DNA of 64,000 nucleotides from Nigrospora sphaerica. Its lineage: Eukaryota > Ascomycota > Sordariomycetes > Amphisphaeriales > Apiosporaceae. Of the stretch, positions 11,020 to 20,849 are shown piece by piece (position 1 is the first letter of the stretch; each line of letters begins with the position of its first letter). Made by a program: the position numbers and the translations under genes. The notes under the pieces were generated by a model. The model saw nothing but the letters and a program-made list of their open reading frames with translations. It was not told the DNA's origin and made no database searches. Location: assembly GCA_018287875.1 (NCBI GenBank), contig JAGVVL010000009.1, forward strand, positions 620,001 through 684,000, given 5' to 3'.

Positions 11020-12480
11020 ATGCCAGCGCCAGCAACGCCAGCAACAGCAACGCCAGCAACAGCAACGCCAGCGCCACTAACGCCGACACGAAATCTCACG
11101 ATGCCAGGCGCGTCAGATGCGCCAAGCGCGTCTGCAACAGCCCCAGCGACCTCTAAGGTGTTTAGCAGGGTCCAGGTCCTGCATATGAAGTACGCTGAGC
11201 AGCGCAGCCACGCTGAGATAACTGCCTTGACCGGGATAACCGAGCGCACCATCCATCGCACGCTTAAAAGGGCCCAGGACCAGGGGCTTGATCCTAAGGC
11301 TATTCCTATTCCCTTTGTGGTTCAGCCAGCCTGGGTTACAGACGCTCCTCGGAGCGGTCGGCCTTCGAAGCAAACCCAAGAGGTACAAGAGGTCACCGAG
11401 CAGGTAATCCAGAGAGACCGATATGGCAGGGAAAAGTCTGCCGAAGCAATCAGCCAGATAATTAAAGAATGTACTGGCAAGGCAGTCTCAGAATCCACTA
11501 TCTGGAGAATCCTTCGCTAAGCAGGTTACCGCAAAACTAAGCCCACCCGCAAGCCAGGCCTAAACATTACGCAGAAGGCAGCGCGGCTTAAGTGGTCTGG
11601 AGCATGCCGACTGGACCCTGGAGGACTGGAAACGCGTTATCTGGACCGACGAGACGAGCGTCGTCCTTAGCCAACGCCGTGGTGGATATCGCTTATGGCG
11701 ACGACCTCACGAGCGATTTAATAGGTCATGTGTCCGACCGAGATGGAAAGGATATAGCGAGTTCATGTTCTGGGGGTCGTTTTCGTGGGATAAAAAGGGC
11801 CCTTGCTATATGTGGAAGCCTAAGACGCTAGCGGAGTGCACTGCAGCGCAAGTCGAAATCGATATCCTTAACGCCGAAAACGAGCCTTAATGTGAGGCAG
11901 AGTGGAACCTCACCACTAGTATGGCTAGGCTTGGGCTTCGTGGTAAGGGTGGCAGGCGACCCGCCTGGCGATTCTCCAAGCGCACTGGAAAGCTGGTTAG
12001 GAAGAAGAACGGGACGGGCATCGACTAGTGGAGGTACCAGAAAGAGATTTTTATCCCTAAGCTCATCCCCTTTACCAAAGAGCTTCAAGCGGAGATTGGC
12101 GACTAAGGGGATGTCTTGGTTATAGAAGACGGTGCGCTATCTCACCGGCACTGGCTTCAAGGCAAAACCTATGCGGAGGCCGGTATCCAGCAGATAGAGT
12201 GGTGTGGTAACTCACCAGACCTTAACGCTATTGAACCCTGCTGGTTTTGGCTAAAAAGGAATACCACTTATAAGGGAGCCCCTTAAAAGAAGGCTGAGGG
12301 TGTCGACGCCTATCTGACCTGGTGGGAACAGCTCGGTTAATAAAAAATCTAGGCCTGGATTAAGCGTATCCCTCACTATATCTAGAAAGTTATCGAGCTT
12401 AAGGGAGGCAACGAATATAAGGAAGGCAGGCCTGCTACAGCGAAAGGGCAGCCTTCGGCGGCTTAGCAGGACGCGGTTTG
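11020..12480 (+). pseudogene. Tc1 family (DD34E) transposase, broken
   Basis: The ATG at 11020 opens an Ala/Pro/Thr-rich leader made of short CAGCAACGC-type repeats. A helix-turn-helix follows (HAEITALTGITERTIHRTLK), then a second DNA-binding part. The DDE core reads WTDETS (first Asp), VIEDGA (second Asp) and SPDLNAIEPCW (Glu). Thirty-four residues separate the second Asp from the Glu, the Tc1 signature. The protein ends near KVIELKGGNEYKEGR. Lesions: TAA at 11518, a one-base loss near 11590 (the frame resumes as EHADWTLEDWK), and several TAG codons. It would cut and paste at TA sites but is inactive here. Confidence 0.8.
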
Positions 12481-12592
12481 AGGTCTGGAGGATGGATAAG
12501 GTTGGATTGGCGATAGAAAATGGCTGGAGATAGTTGGTCATGGTGTTGTAGGTGGACTGGCTGCGTTAGTGTTGGTGGTTAGGTGGGCTAGC

Positions 12593-12622
12593 TCGCTGGC
12601 TGGCTGGCTGGCTGGACTGGCT
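12593..12622 (+). repeat. GGCT/CTGG microsatellite
   Basis: Tandem 4-bp repeats (GCTGGCTGGCTGG...) just downstream of the transposase pseudogene. The next stretch to 13109 shows no gene and would contain the upstream region of the regulator gene. Confidence 0.7.
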
Positions 12623-13109
12623 GGAGGGGCCTTAGGCAGCACTTAATTCCTTGATATGAGATACCCCTCAACACCAAGCCTCGAAACTCACGATAATTCC
12701 AGCCTGTAGGCTACTAAGTAGGCTGCGAATGGCCTCATAGTAAGGCCTGGCACCGGCCTCACGCTGTTTGCTAGATTCGGCTATCTATTTTGGTGGTGCT
12801 GGCAGCTGACAGCGTGACAGGGGGGTTCTGGACCCACCAGACAGAACTTTTGAAGGCGACCTCCGTACTGCCTCATGACTTTAGCGCAGTCTGCTCCACT
12901 CAGCGTTGACTAGTGGGGCACGAATTTAGCTTGATGGTCACGTGTAGTGGGCTTCTTCAGCTGGCCTTTTGCACGTTTAAGGGCCTGTGGCGGTTTTGTC
13001 TTTACTCGCCATTCCACGACCGAACGTACAGCCTGATGCGCTGCCCGATACGCCAGTAACGACGCACTATTCATCACGACGTCGCCGACCGTCACTCGTG
13101 GACCCAAGC

Positions 13110-15468
13110 ATGATGGGCAGTCCACATACCGAACTTCAGAATCCTTCCCGCCGGAGAGCATGTAACGAATGCAAGCAGCAGAAGGTATAGTTCTCGTGGT
13201 AATTCGCACGTAGCTCTCTCTATATACAGGGAATGCTTACACTCGAACAGCTGCGCTGCAATTTGGTGACCGATGACGATCTTCTGCTATCCACCTGTTC
13301 GCGCTGCTCGAAACTCGACCTGGTGTGCAAAGTAGAGTCCAACTTCAAGAGATCACGCAAGCGAAGGTACGTAATCCCTTAAGTGTTTATCGTTCCAATG
13401 CCCATCGTATCAAGTGAGACCTAATGAGTCTATTGACATAGGCGATCCTTTGAACTGGAGAACGAGGTACAAGAGTTAAAGCGGCAGCTAGAGGTGTACA
13501 GGACAAATGGTGGGACGGCATCTGTTGTGTCTCCTGGCTTTGCCCTTGACAATGATCCTGGTGGCCTACCTGATGGTAACAGGGACGTCATCCTATCAGT
13601 CGCAAGTCAAGTGCGACCCGATGACTCGGTCTCTCACAGTGATCCTCCAGCTCCTCTTGCTGCCTCATCAGCCACGGCGCAGAATCTAACTGCGTTCGAG
13701 CGCTCGCGGTTTGAGGGGTTGACCACGAAACCCATCATTGATCAATCGCCAACTGCACGGCGGAATACTACCATAAGCCGTTGTGCAAGGATCCTGCAGA
13801 ACATCGAGCTGTCGGTTGAAGAGACAGAAGAGCTGTTTTCACTGTACGCCGTCACGTCCTCGTCACACCCCTACGCAGACTGTTAGCCCGGAATGGATCA
13901 CTGACTTCGGCATAGATTTTTTCTACACTACCACTCATATTTGCCCTTTCTCTCGGCAGTTACCACTCCGCACGAATATTACGATCAATCCGAACTTTTA
14001 TTCTGGGCTATCGCGTCAGTCGCTTCGCGCAGGATGCATCACCAGCCGACTTTGCTGCCTGCGCTGACATTGCACGTACCAGATCTACTCTGGAAAACCC
14101 TGCGCAGTGTACCGTACTCCCTCAGAGTAGTGCAAGCGCTCATCATTTTGTGCACCTGGCCATTTCCAATAAGTAGCAGTACCGCCGATCCGACTTACTT
14201 GTTGGTAGGCCTCATGGTCCAAGCAGCTACCCAAATGGGGCTACATCGCGCGAGGAATGCCGAAGATTTCAACAAAGTGCCCCTTCGGCTCGACACTACC
14301 GAGCATGACGAATGGGTTCGAACATGGCAGGCTTGCACTATAATCGCACAAAGGTAAAGTTGAGTTGGCCTCGGTTTGGGGTTCCCTAACCACGACGCAA
14401 TGAACAGATGGCTGAGCCTAGACCTTGCAGTGTCAGCCTTGGCAATGGCCTACCCACGGCCATGCAGATGCAAGACTGCACACTGACGCCAGCTGCGCAG
14501 GTCTCTCTTAGCAGCACAGCTCTCGGCTTCCACCTAAAGATTGAGCAATTTCGGCATCAAGTGAGCCAGGCCTTGGCTGAAGGAGCACCAGTAACACAGA
14601 GCAACTCAACAAATAGCAGGGAGAGGCTGGCACTTTACAAGCTTTTCAACGCGACAATGGCTGATCTAGAACGCCAAGCACCAATAAATGCAGACAGTGA
14701 GCTTCTGCCTCTCCCAGAAACACAATGGCCTTGCTAACGGAATAGTGCCTTTTCGATTCTACTTGTCTGCCGCCAAATTCCACCTTCACGCCTTCTATCT
14801 CTTTGACGAATACACCTCGGATGGATACACGCAGCGTATGCTGACTCTACACTCCTCAGCTTGTGCAGCTATTGAAGCAGCTCTAGAGCTCGACGGGTTT
14901 TTGCAGTTCTGTCCCTTCTTTTGCTACCAAACCTTCGTATCCGCTGCTTTCGTTGTTCTTAAGCTATCTTCGAATGAGTCTCTCCAAGCCATGCTCGACA
15001 ATGTGGCATGTAAGAAACTCATCGGTGCCTCCATATCGGCGCTTCGGACCATGTCTGTGGCAAACAACGATCTTCCCGCTCGCCTAAGCGACGTGATCAC
15101 CTTCTTCTCCCCTCTCCCAAAGACACATGGGCTTGGACCCGACCCTAGAGCCGATGGACTCAAGTCGCTACGACTACGCGTACGAAATCGACTAAGCATG
15201 AGTATTGTGTATGAGTCCCTCGCAGATTGGCGTAAATGCTTCCGCACAGGAGAAGAGCAGATCGAGGAGCATGCGGATAATCAAGATGAGTCATGCCCCG
15301 CCACCATTCTTTCGAAAATTTTAACGTTTCACTGAAACTAACCAATGGCTCTAGTGTTTACGTAGTCCACAAACATTCTTTGATGTTCAGGGAGAACTTG
15401 ATTATGAGCAGCTAGACAGCATCATCAGCGGGATGGATTTCGATAATTTCTCATCTAACTTCCTTTAA
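13110..15468 (+). CDS. Zn2Cys6 fungal-specific transcription factor
   Basis: ATG at 13110. Exons resolved: 13110-13184, 13251-13366, 13442-13843, 13916-14353, 14422-14696 and 14746 onward; all five introns are GT-AG and restore one frame. The protein starts with a binuclear zinc cluster (Cys 18, 21, 28, 41, 44, 51; CNECKQQKLRC ... CSRCSKLDLVC), a basic linker KRSRKRR and a short coiled coil (ELENEVQELKRQLEVY). The fungal_trans regulatory domain includes FFLHYHSYLPFL, SELLFWAIASVASRR and QRPCSVSLGNGLP. Simple reading ends at TGA 15335 (631 aa). A coding-looking tail (FDVQGELDYEQLDSII) ending at TAA 15468 suggests one more exon, whose donor I could not fix. It is probably a nuclear regulator of the adjacent lyase/transporter pair; this is inference. 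Confidence 0.85.
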
Positions 15469-15513
15469 GCCAATCTTTTGTCGAAATTCTGAATGTAATG
15501 TTCATAAATCTGT

Positions 15514-16519
15514 CTACACCTTGTTGTAAAAGCTTCCACCAGAAGATACATCAAACGCAGTGGCTTCTTTTAGTCCAACAATCGTGAAGAGCTTTTTCGG
15601 GGTAAAGTCGGGCTCGATGCCAGTGCGCCCTGTCTCCTTGAGCTTGCTGTATGTGCTTTTAATGGCAGCATACGCCGGGGCTATGCCCGCAAAGGGGAAT
15701 ATCTCGATGCGGAAACCGAACTCCTTAGCCTGCGCTGGAGTCCAGGAGGGCGTCGCACCATTCTCGACCATATTCAGCAGCACCGGCGTAGGAGCCATCA
15801 GACGGCAAACGTCGCGGGCTTCTTGCTCCGAGTTGATCCCTTCGAGGAAGGCTACGTCGGCGCCCGCTTCGGCGGCTGCCCGAAGACGTGACACAGCCTC
15901 CTCAAAGCCGTGCGTTTGGAGCGCATCAGTCCGGGCGATAATAACCATATCAGAGCCGAGGGCGTCGCGCGCCAACACCGCCGCACGGATGCGCTGCACG
16001 AATACAGTCGTGTCCACGACCTCCTTGCCACCCAGGTGGCCGCATCGCTTAGTCTGCACCTGGTCCTCAATGTGTAGTCCTGCCACTCCACTGCGGTGGT
16101 ACTGCTGCACGGTGCGTGCAACGTTGTTGGGCCCTCCATATCCAGTGTCTGCGTCGGCGACCAGTGGTACCGAAGGGTCGAGGTTGGCAATCATCTCGGC
16201 ATGTTCACGCATGTCGTTCAGCGAGGCGAAAGCAAGATCTGCCTGGCCAAGCTTCGATGCACTGGTGCCAGCTCCTGTCTGAAATAGAACACTCGTCAGC
16301 AGCAGCACATCTTTTTTCGAACATGTGGCTGATAACTATTCTTACCATGTAGAGACCATCAAATCCAACTTCAAGGGCAATACGAGCGCTGAAGCCATCG
16401 TACACGCCTGGCAGGAGAATCAGGTCATCTGTCTCTGCTAATTGCTTTCGGAGCTTGGTCGCTGCAGAGATCCTGGACGCAGCTTGTCCATTGGAAAAGC
16501 CTCCGTTTGTTGACACCAT
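15514..16519 (-). CDS. PEP mutase/isocitrate lyase superfamily lyase (2-methylisocitrate, dimethylmalate or oxaloacetate C-C hydrolase/lyase type)
   Basis: Two exons on the reverse strand: 16346-16519 and 15514-16278, joined over a 67-nt GT-AG intron in phase 0, giving 312 aa. The fold signature is clear: LPGVYDGFSARIALEVGFDG, metal-binding DADTGYGG (residues 100-107), HIEDQ (127-131) and KRCGHLGGK with the catalytic Cys at 137. Members with KRCGH cleave C-C bonds of 2-hydroxy or 2-oxo dicarboxylates, whereas PEP mutases lack that Cys, so a lyase or oxaloacetate acetylhydrolase is favoured. Further conserved blocks are IIARTDA and LLNMVENGATP. The substrate cannot be fixed from sequence. It is convergent with the regulator gene (46 bp apart) and divergent from the MFS gene. 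No lesions are visible. Confidence 0.88.
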
Positions 16520-16773
16520 TTTGTGCTGTCGGGGAAGCGACGGATTGAAGTAAGCAGTGCCGTGGGTTGGAGAATTGAAAGGTACTGTTCAATACAGCGC
16601 AACAATTCGCGACATTTAGCATATCACTACCATGGTTTTATATCGCTCTTTAGACCGCGCGGCCCGAATTGGGACTCCGGCCTCGGCGATGTCATGCAGA
16701 CGTTGCATGTCTTCGCATGCAGCGAGACAATAGACGAAGTCGTGGTGGTAGTAGCAAGTCCGAGAAGCGTGAC

Positions 16774-16862
16774 TCGATCGGTATTGCGTTCGCCGATCGG
16801 TATTGCGCTCGCCGATCGGTATTGCGCTCGCCGATCGGCGACGTCTCCACGTCGCCGATCGG
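16774..16862. promoter_or_regulatory. array of CCGATCGG sites in the divergent lyase/MFS promoter
   Basis: CCGATCGG occurs at 16793-16800, 16812-16819, 16831-16838 and 16855-16862, with a degenerate copy at 16774-16781. The first four units have a 19-bp period (unit about CGCTCGCCGATCGGTATTG). The last two copies form a perfect 15-bp inverted repeat (CGCCGATCGGCGACG, 6-nt loop TCTCCA, CGTCGCCGATCGGCG). CCG-N2-CGG is an everted pair of the CGG half-sites bound by Zn2Cys6 proteins, and such a regulator is encoded next door. Binding is an inference. Confidence 0.5.
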
Positions 16863-17160
16863 CGTGAGATTGTCCAGACAACTCGTCCCTAGCTTAACCT
16901 CCACCGAACCTAGGGTCTAGACTGTACACCTGTTGTCTTTACCCCACACTTTTGAACCAATGGTTTGACGTAACGCTGTTCCCGCAATCGACGCGAACAT
17001 GAATTGTGCGCAATTCGCTTACCGAGGTAGAGCTGTGATTGGTTTCTCCAGGTCGTGCCGAGTCTTGGCATCCAAGCGCCTGAGCGATTGTCCGGGGATG
17101 CGGGGCTCCACGGGGTAGCCGGACCGGGGTTGCTTTTCCCAATGTCACGGTAATTGTCGC

Positions 17161-17167
17161 TTATAAA
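17161..17167 (+). promoter_or_regulatory. TATA-like element of the MFS gene
   Basis: TTATAAAGG lies about 58 bp before the first ATG of the transporter gene. A CCAAT motif occurs further upstream near 16957. Prediction by position only. Confidence 0.4.
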
Positions 17168-17218
17168 GGACGAGTAGCATGCTTCGAAGATTCATCTCAG
17201 CCTTTCATTGTCACGTCT

Positions 17219-19156
17219 ATGTTAACCACTCGGTCCGGCTCACCACAGCAGCACCCGAAACACGACTATTGCACCTCTTGGCAGCAAACCCAGCAATTGC
17301 ACTTCCGTCGTACTAAGTCTGGACCGACTCTTCCACACGAAAACGAGATGGTCTCCATGGAGTCAAAGTCGAACGATTTGGCCGACCACTCTCATCATGA
17401 GAAAGCCAGCTCTGTCCATGAGAAAGAAAATGCCCCTGACGATAACCTGCCCACCGAGGAACAGTTAGCCGATCCAGCCTGGCGGGCCACTGAGAAGCGA
17501 CTTGTCCGAAAGCTCGACATGACCTTGCTGCCCGTAGTCTGGCTTCTCTACATGTTTAATTACCTGGACCGTAATAATATTGCGTACGTATCTACAGTCA
17601 CTATTGGCCTTAATATGATTCATCAGGTCATACAAGGGAACACATATGCTAATTCCGGTTGTGCTTTAGTCAAGCTAAACTCGACAACTTCGAGAGAGAC
17701 CTCGGCCTCGTGGGTAACCAGTTCAACGTCGCTGTTTCAATCCTGAATGTCGGGTAGGTCACATTCGCCGTCCCTTGAAATTGCATTCGCAATATCACCT
17801 GCTGAAATGCAAGACTACCAGTTACATGCTCGCTCAGCTGCCTTCCAACATGATCCTCACCCGTGTGCGGCCCAGTATTTATCTCCCCTGCTGTGTGTTG
17901 GTGTGGTCCTGCGTCTCCGCTGCCACCGCTGGCGTTCGCAACTTCTCCGGTTTAATAGCTGTGCGCTTCTTCCTCGGTATTGTGGAAGCACCTTTCTTCC
18001 CAGGCGTAAGTTTACAAAGTTTCATCCGAAGTCGAAAAGAATCATCACACGATAGCTAATATTCATCTGTTTCTTTGGTCAGGCATTCTTCATGCTCTCC
18101 TGCTGGTACACACGTAAGGAGCTTGCTCTTAGAACAGCCGTTCTGTACTCGGGTCTTGTGCTGGCAACTGCTTTCTCCGGCCTCATCGCCGCTGGTGTCT
18201 TCTCTGGACTCGGCGGCGCTCGCGGATTGACAGGCTGGCAGTGGCTATTTATTGTCGAAGGTGCCGGCAGTGTTCTGGCGGCTTTGATTGCGTTCAGTTT
18301 GCTTCCTGACTACGTCGAGTCTGAGACCGGATCTGGTGCCTGGCTGTTCTCCTCTGAAGAGCGTCGGGTGGCTGCACAGCGCATGGCAATGGACCGTGTG
18401 TCCGTTCCCCAGGCTGAGCGCTCGGTCTGGCATGGCGTGATGTCGGCGGTAAAGGACGTTCGTACCTGGGTCTTCGTAAGTTCCTCCACACACGAGTCCA
18501 CAGGAGAACATTTGGAACTTCTCGCAACGACTCTGCCTACTAATATTGTCCCACGGCAGGTGGTCCTTTTGACTTCGAACCACACTGCGTACGGTTTCAA
18601 CAACTTTTTTCCATCAATCATCAGAGGCTTTAATCTCGGCTCTACTACTATCTCGCTGGTTCTCACTGCGCCGCCGTATCTCTTTGGCGCTGCCGTGTCT
18701 TTTGCCGTTGCTGTTTCCAGCGATAGACGCGGAGAGCGAGGCTGGCACATCTCGATTCCCATGATGGTGGCCGTTGTCGGCTTCGCCATTAGTGTGGGCA
18801 CGCTCAACATCCCAGCAAAGTACGCAGCCTCGTTTCTCTACGCCAGCGGCGCCTTCGCTGCAAACGCTATGGTATACAGCTGGGCAGCGAGCGTGCTCAA
18901 CGAAACGCCAGAGAAGCGCGCCGCGGCAACAGCGATCATCAACATGCTCAGTCAATTTGGTAACATATGGAGCCCTTATTTCTTCCGCCCTCAGGACGCG
19001 CCGAGGTACACACTGGCCATGATCATGATGATGGCATTCTCTGTGATGAGCATTGTGTGCTGCTTCGTGTTGAAGTTTATGCTGGCTCGGGCGAACAAGA
19101 AATTGGCCGAGGAAAGTACGGCAAGCGGGCAGCGTGTCAGATTATATATGTTGTAA
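17219..19156 (+). CDS. MFS transporter, Dal5/allantoate permease (anion:cation symporter) type
   Basis: Five exons: 17219-17583, 17670-17753, 17822-18005, 18083-18475, 18560-19156; all introns are GT-AG and phases add up to an uninterrupted 540-aa protein. A hydrophilic N-terminus (about 100 aa) precedes the family hallmark LLPVVWLLYMFNYLDRNNIA (helix 1), then FERDLGLVGNQFNVAVSILN, QLPSNMILTRVRPS, AVRFFLGIVEAPFFPG, WQWLFIVEG and SNHTAYGFNNFFPSII, about 12 membrane helices in all. Dal5-type carriers import small organic anions such as carboxylates, allantoate or vitamins across the plasma membrane. An alternative start is ATG 17348. It is divergent from the lyase over a 0.7-kb intergenic region, which suggests that it carries the lyase substrate. 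Confidence 0.88.
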
Positions 19157-19401
19157 TCTAAAGGAAAGCTACTATTATATATGCCTACAATATCCCGTAC
19201 TTCGATGTGCGTGTAGGTAACGTGACGCAAGCGATGTAATGTCCAGCCTTCATAAACTATGCAGCCATATATTCAAGCTTACGGCCAGTCAGCGTGCCCA
19301 CGCTAGATTTCACGAGACAGGATTAGGAAAGTTAGACTCCATGAAGGCGCTAATGGGCTCAGCCAAGCTTGGGACGAGTGCAGATATGAACTCGCACCAC
19401 A

Positions 19402-19766
19402 TCACGAACTCGCTACCATAAGTAGAATGTATGCCATTTCCGTTTTCATGCCGCCGCTAGAGTTGCACAGTTAATAAATCTCAGGTAATATGAATCCACT
19501 ATCAGTTTTTAACCAACTAAATGTAATAATAGGACTCACGGATTGAGCGCATTCACGCGAATTTTCTTAGTCGCGGATTCGAATGCGGCAGCTTTAGTCA
19601 GGCCCATAAGGTCGTGCTTGGACACAATGTAAGCACCCATCCCGAACGCAGCATATTTACTGTAGGAACTTCCGACATTGACGATGCTGCCGCCTTCGGT
19701 AACGACTTTAGACTTCTCATGAAGGAGATGAGAGATGCCCGTTACATTCACGTCGAGAATCTCATG
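19402..19766 (-). pseudogene. short-chain dehydrogenase/reductase remnant
   Basis: One clear exon (19540-19766) encodes VNVTGISHLL, GSIVNVGSS and the catalytic YIVSK of the classical SDR Y-x3-K motif, then NALNP. The exon edges look like real splice sites (acceptor TTCTAG at 19767-19770, donor GTGAGT from 19539). A second short exon (19402-19456) continues with PGGMKTEMA, then a stop. The Rossmann N-terminus (TGxxxGxG) is absent upstream, so the gene is truncated. It may once have belonged to the neighbouring lyase/transporter group. Confidence 0.7.
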
Positions 19767-19779
19767 CTAGAACGTTAGA

Positions 19780-20849
19780 GACAAGTGTGTTAAAGGGCTG
19801 ATGCGGCGCTACCCCTTGCCTATACATTAGAGTGAGGTGATAAATGAGATGTTACAATATGAGGCTCCTTTTAGAATTCGCCTGCTAGGTCTGATTGGTT
19901 AGACAGTGAGAAAGGAAGATTGGTGGTGACTGCCACGCTCCTTAGGTGTCGTGCGTAGTGCCTTTACTGTGAGGTAGAGGTGGGCATGCAAACCGGGCTC
20001 ATAAATGTCGTACAGGAGGAGGCGTGGCAGGCTAAAGGTTCATGGTTATCCCTAAGAAAGAACCAAAGAAATAGCCAGAAATAGCAGTGTATATACTCGT
20101 AGCTGGGGATCACTCTCCGCATGCTCCACAGGACCTATAGAAGGTCCCTGTAGCCCTTCACGTGACCTGATAGGCGAAACTGATGACAGCCTCATCTTGC
20201 CACCCCTACGTTGCGACTCGACCTGCAACTCAACCAGTAATTCGGCTAGCAGTGGAGACTAAAATATTTGCCTGACTGCATCTCTCCTTTACATCATCCT
20301 AGATGGAGATTAACTCCACCTCACCGCCCTTACAACGCCTGCGCACTTGCTCGTATTTTGGTGACCGCTCCATCGGCAGACTGGCAGCGTCGATAATTAT
20401 GTGCAGCATAAGACTTGGCTACTTAAGCCTTCTTACGGTGCAGTTGCTACTGTAGGTCAGAAGCCGAAAGTCAACCTTTTCGCTCAACGCCTCCCGTAGT
20501 CAGCTTGTCAGCACCAGGCTGACGTCATAAATTTCTAACCGCCTCCCTACTCTAGGTGCATGCTAAGACGGCCGCCATAGCTAATAAGACTCTTAAACGC
20601 CATTTCTTAAAGAGAGCGGCAGATGCGTGTAAAACCATGATGTAAGGGCAAGGTCCTGACGAACTAGTTGTATTACGTATATCCTACCTTTACCCAGCCT
20701 AAGAAAAAACCTACGACCCCTTCTTATTTATCACTACCGATGTGCCGAAATCAACTAGAAGCATGTTTTATCAGTCCAACGAAATTTAATCACTTAAGGA
20801 GCGCTAGCAAGGGTGGCTTGTTCTGGCTTGATTCGATGATTCGTTGGTT
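19780..20849. other. gene-poor stretch
   Basis: No supportable coding region, RNA gene or repeat was recognised here. Composition is intermediate with scattered stops. It separates the SDR remnant from the 3' end of the HET gene. Confidence 0.5.

Larger units (their letters stand above)
10894..12829 (+). mobile_element. Tc1-like DNA transposon remnant
   Basis: Interval proposed around the transposase pseudogene at 11020-12480. The left edge (AGGACCCCCTGCTG ... AGCTGC) and the reverse complement of the right edge (AGAACCCCCCTGTC ... AGCTGC, 12802-12829) resemble each other and could be decayed terminal inverted repeats, but the match is imperfect and no clean TA duplication is visible. The transposase itself is secure; these ends are tentative. 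Confidence 0.35.

Noticed and set aside
13844..13915. Premature stop in the Zn2Cys6 regulator
   Set aside because: The TAG at about 13884 lies in a 72-nt GT-AG intron; splicing restores the FFLHYHSYLPFL block.
15560..16282. 240-codon forward ORF
   Set aside because: Exact antisense of the lyase exon, which has clear family motifs and splice sites; a shadow.
18310..18810. 166-codon reverse ORF
   Set aside because: Antisense of the MFS transporter exons.
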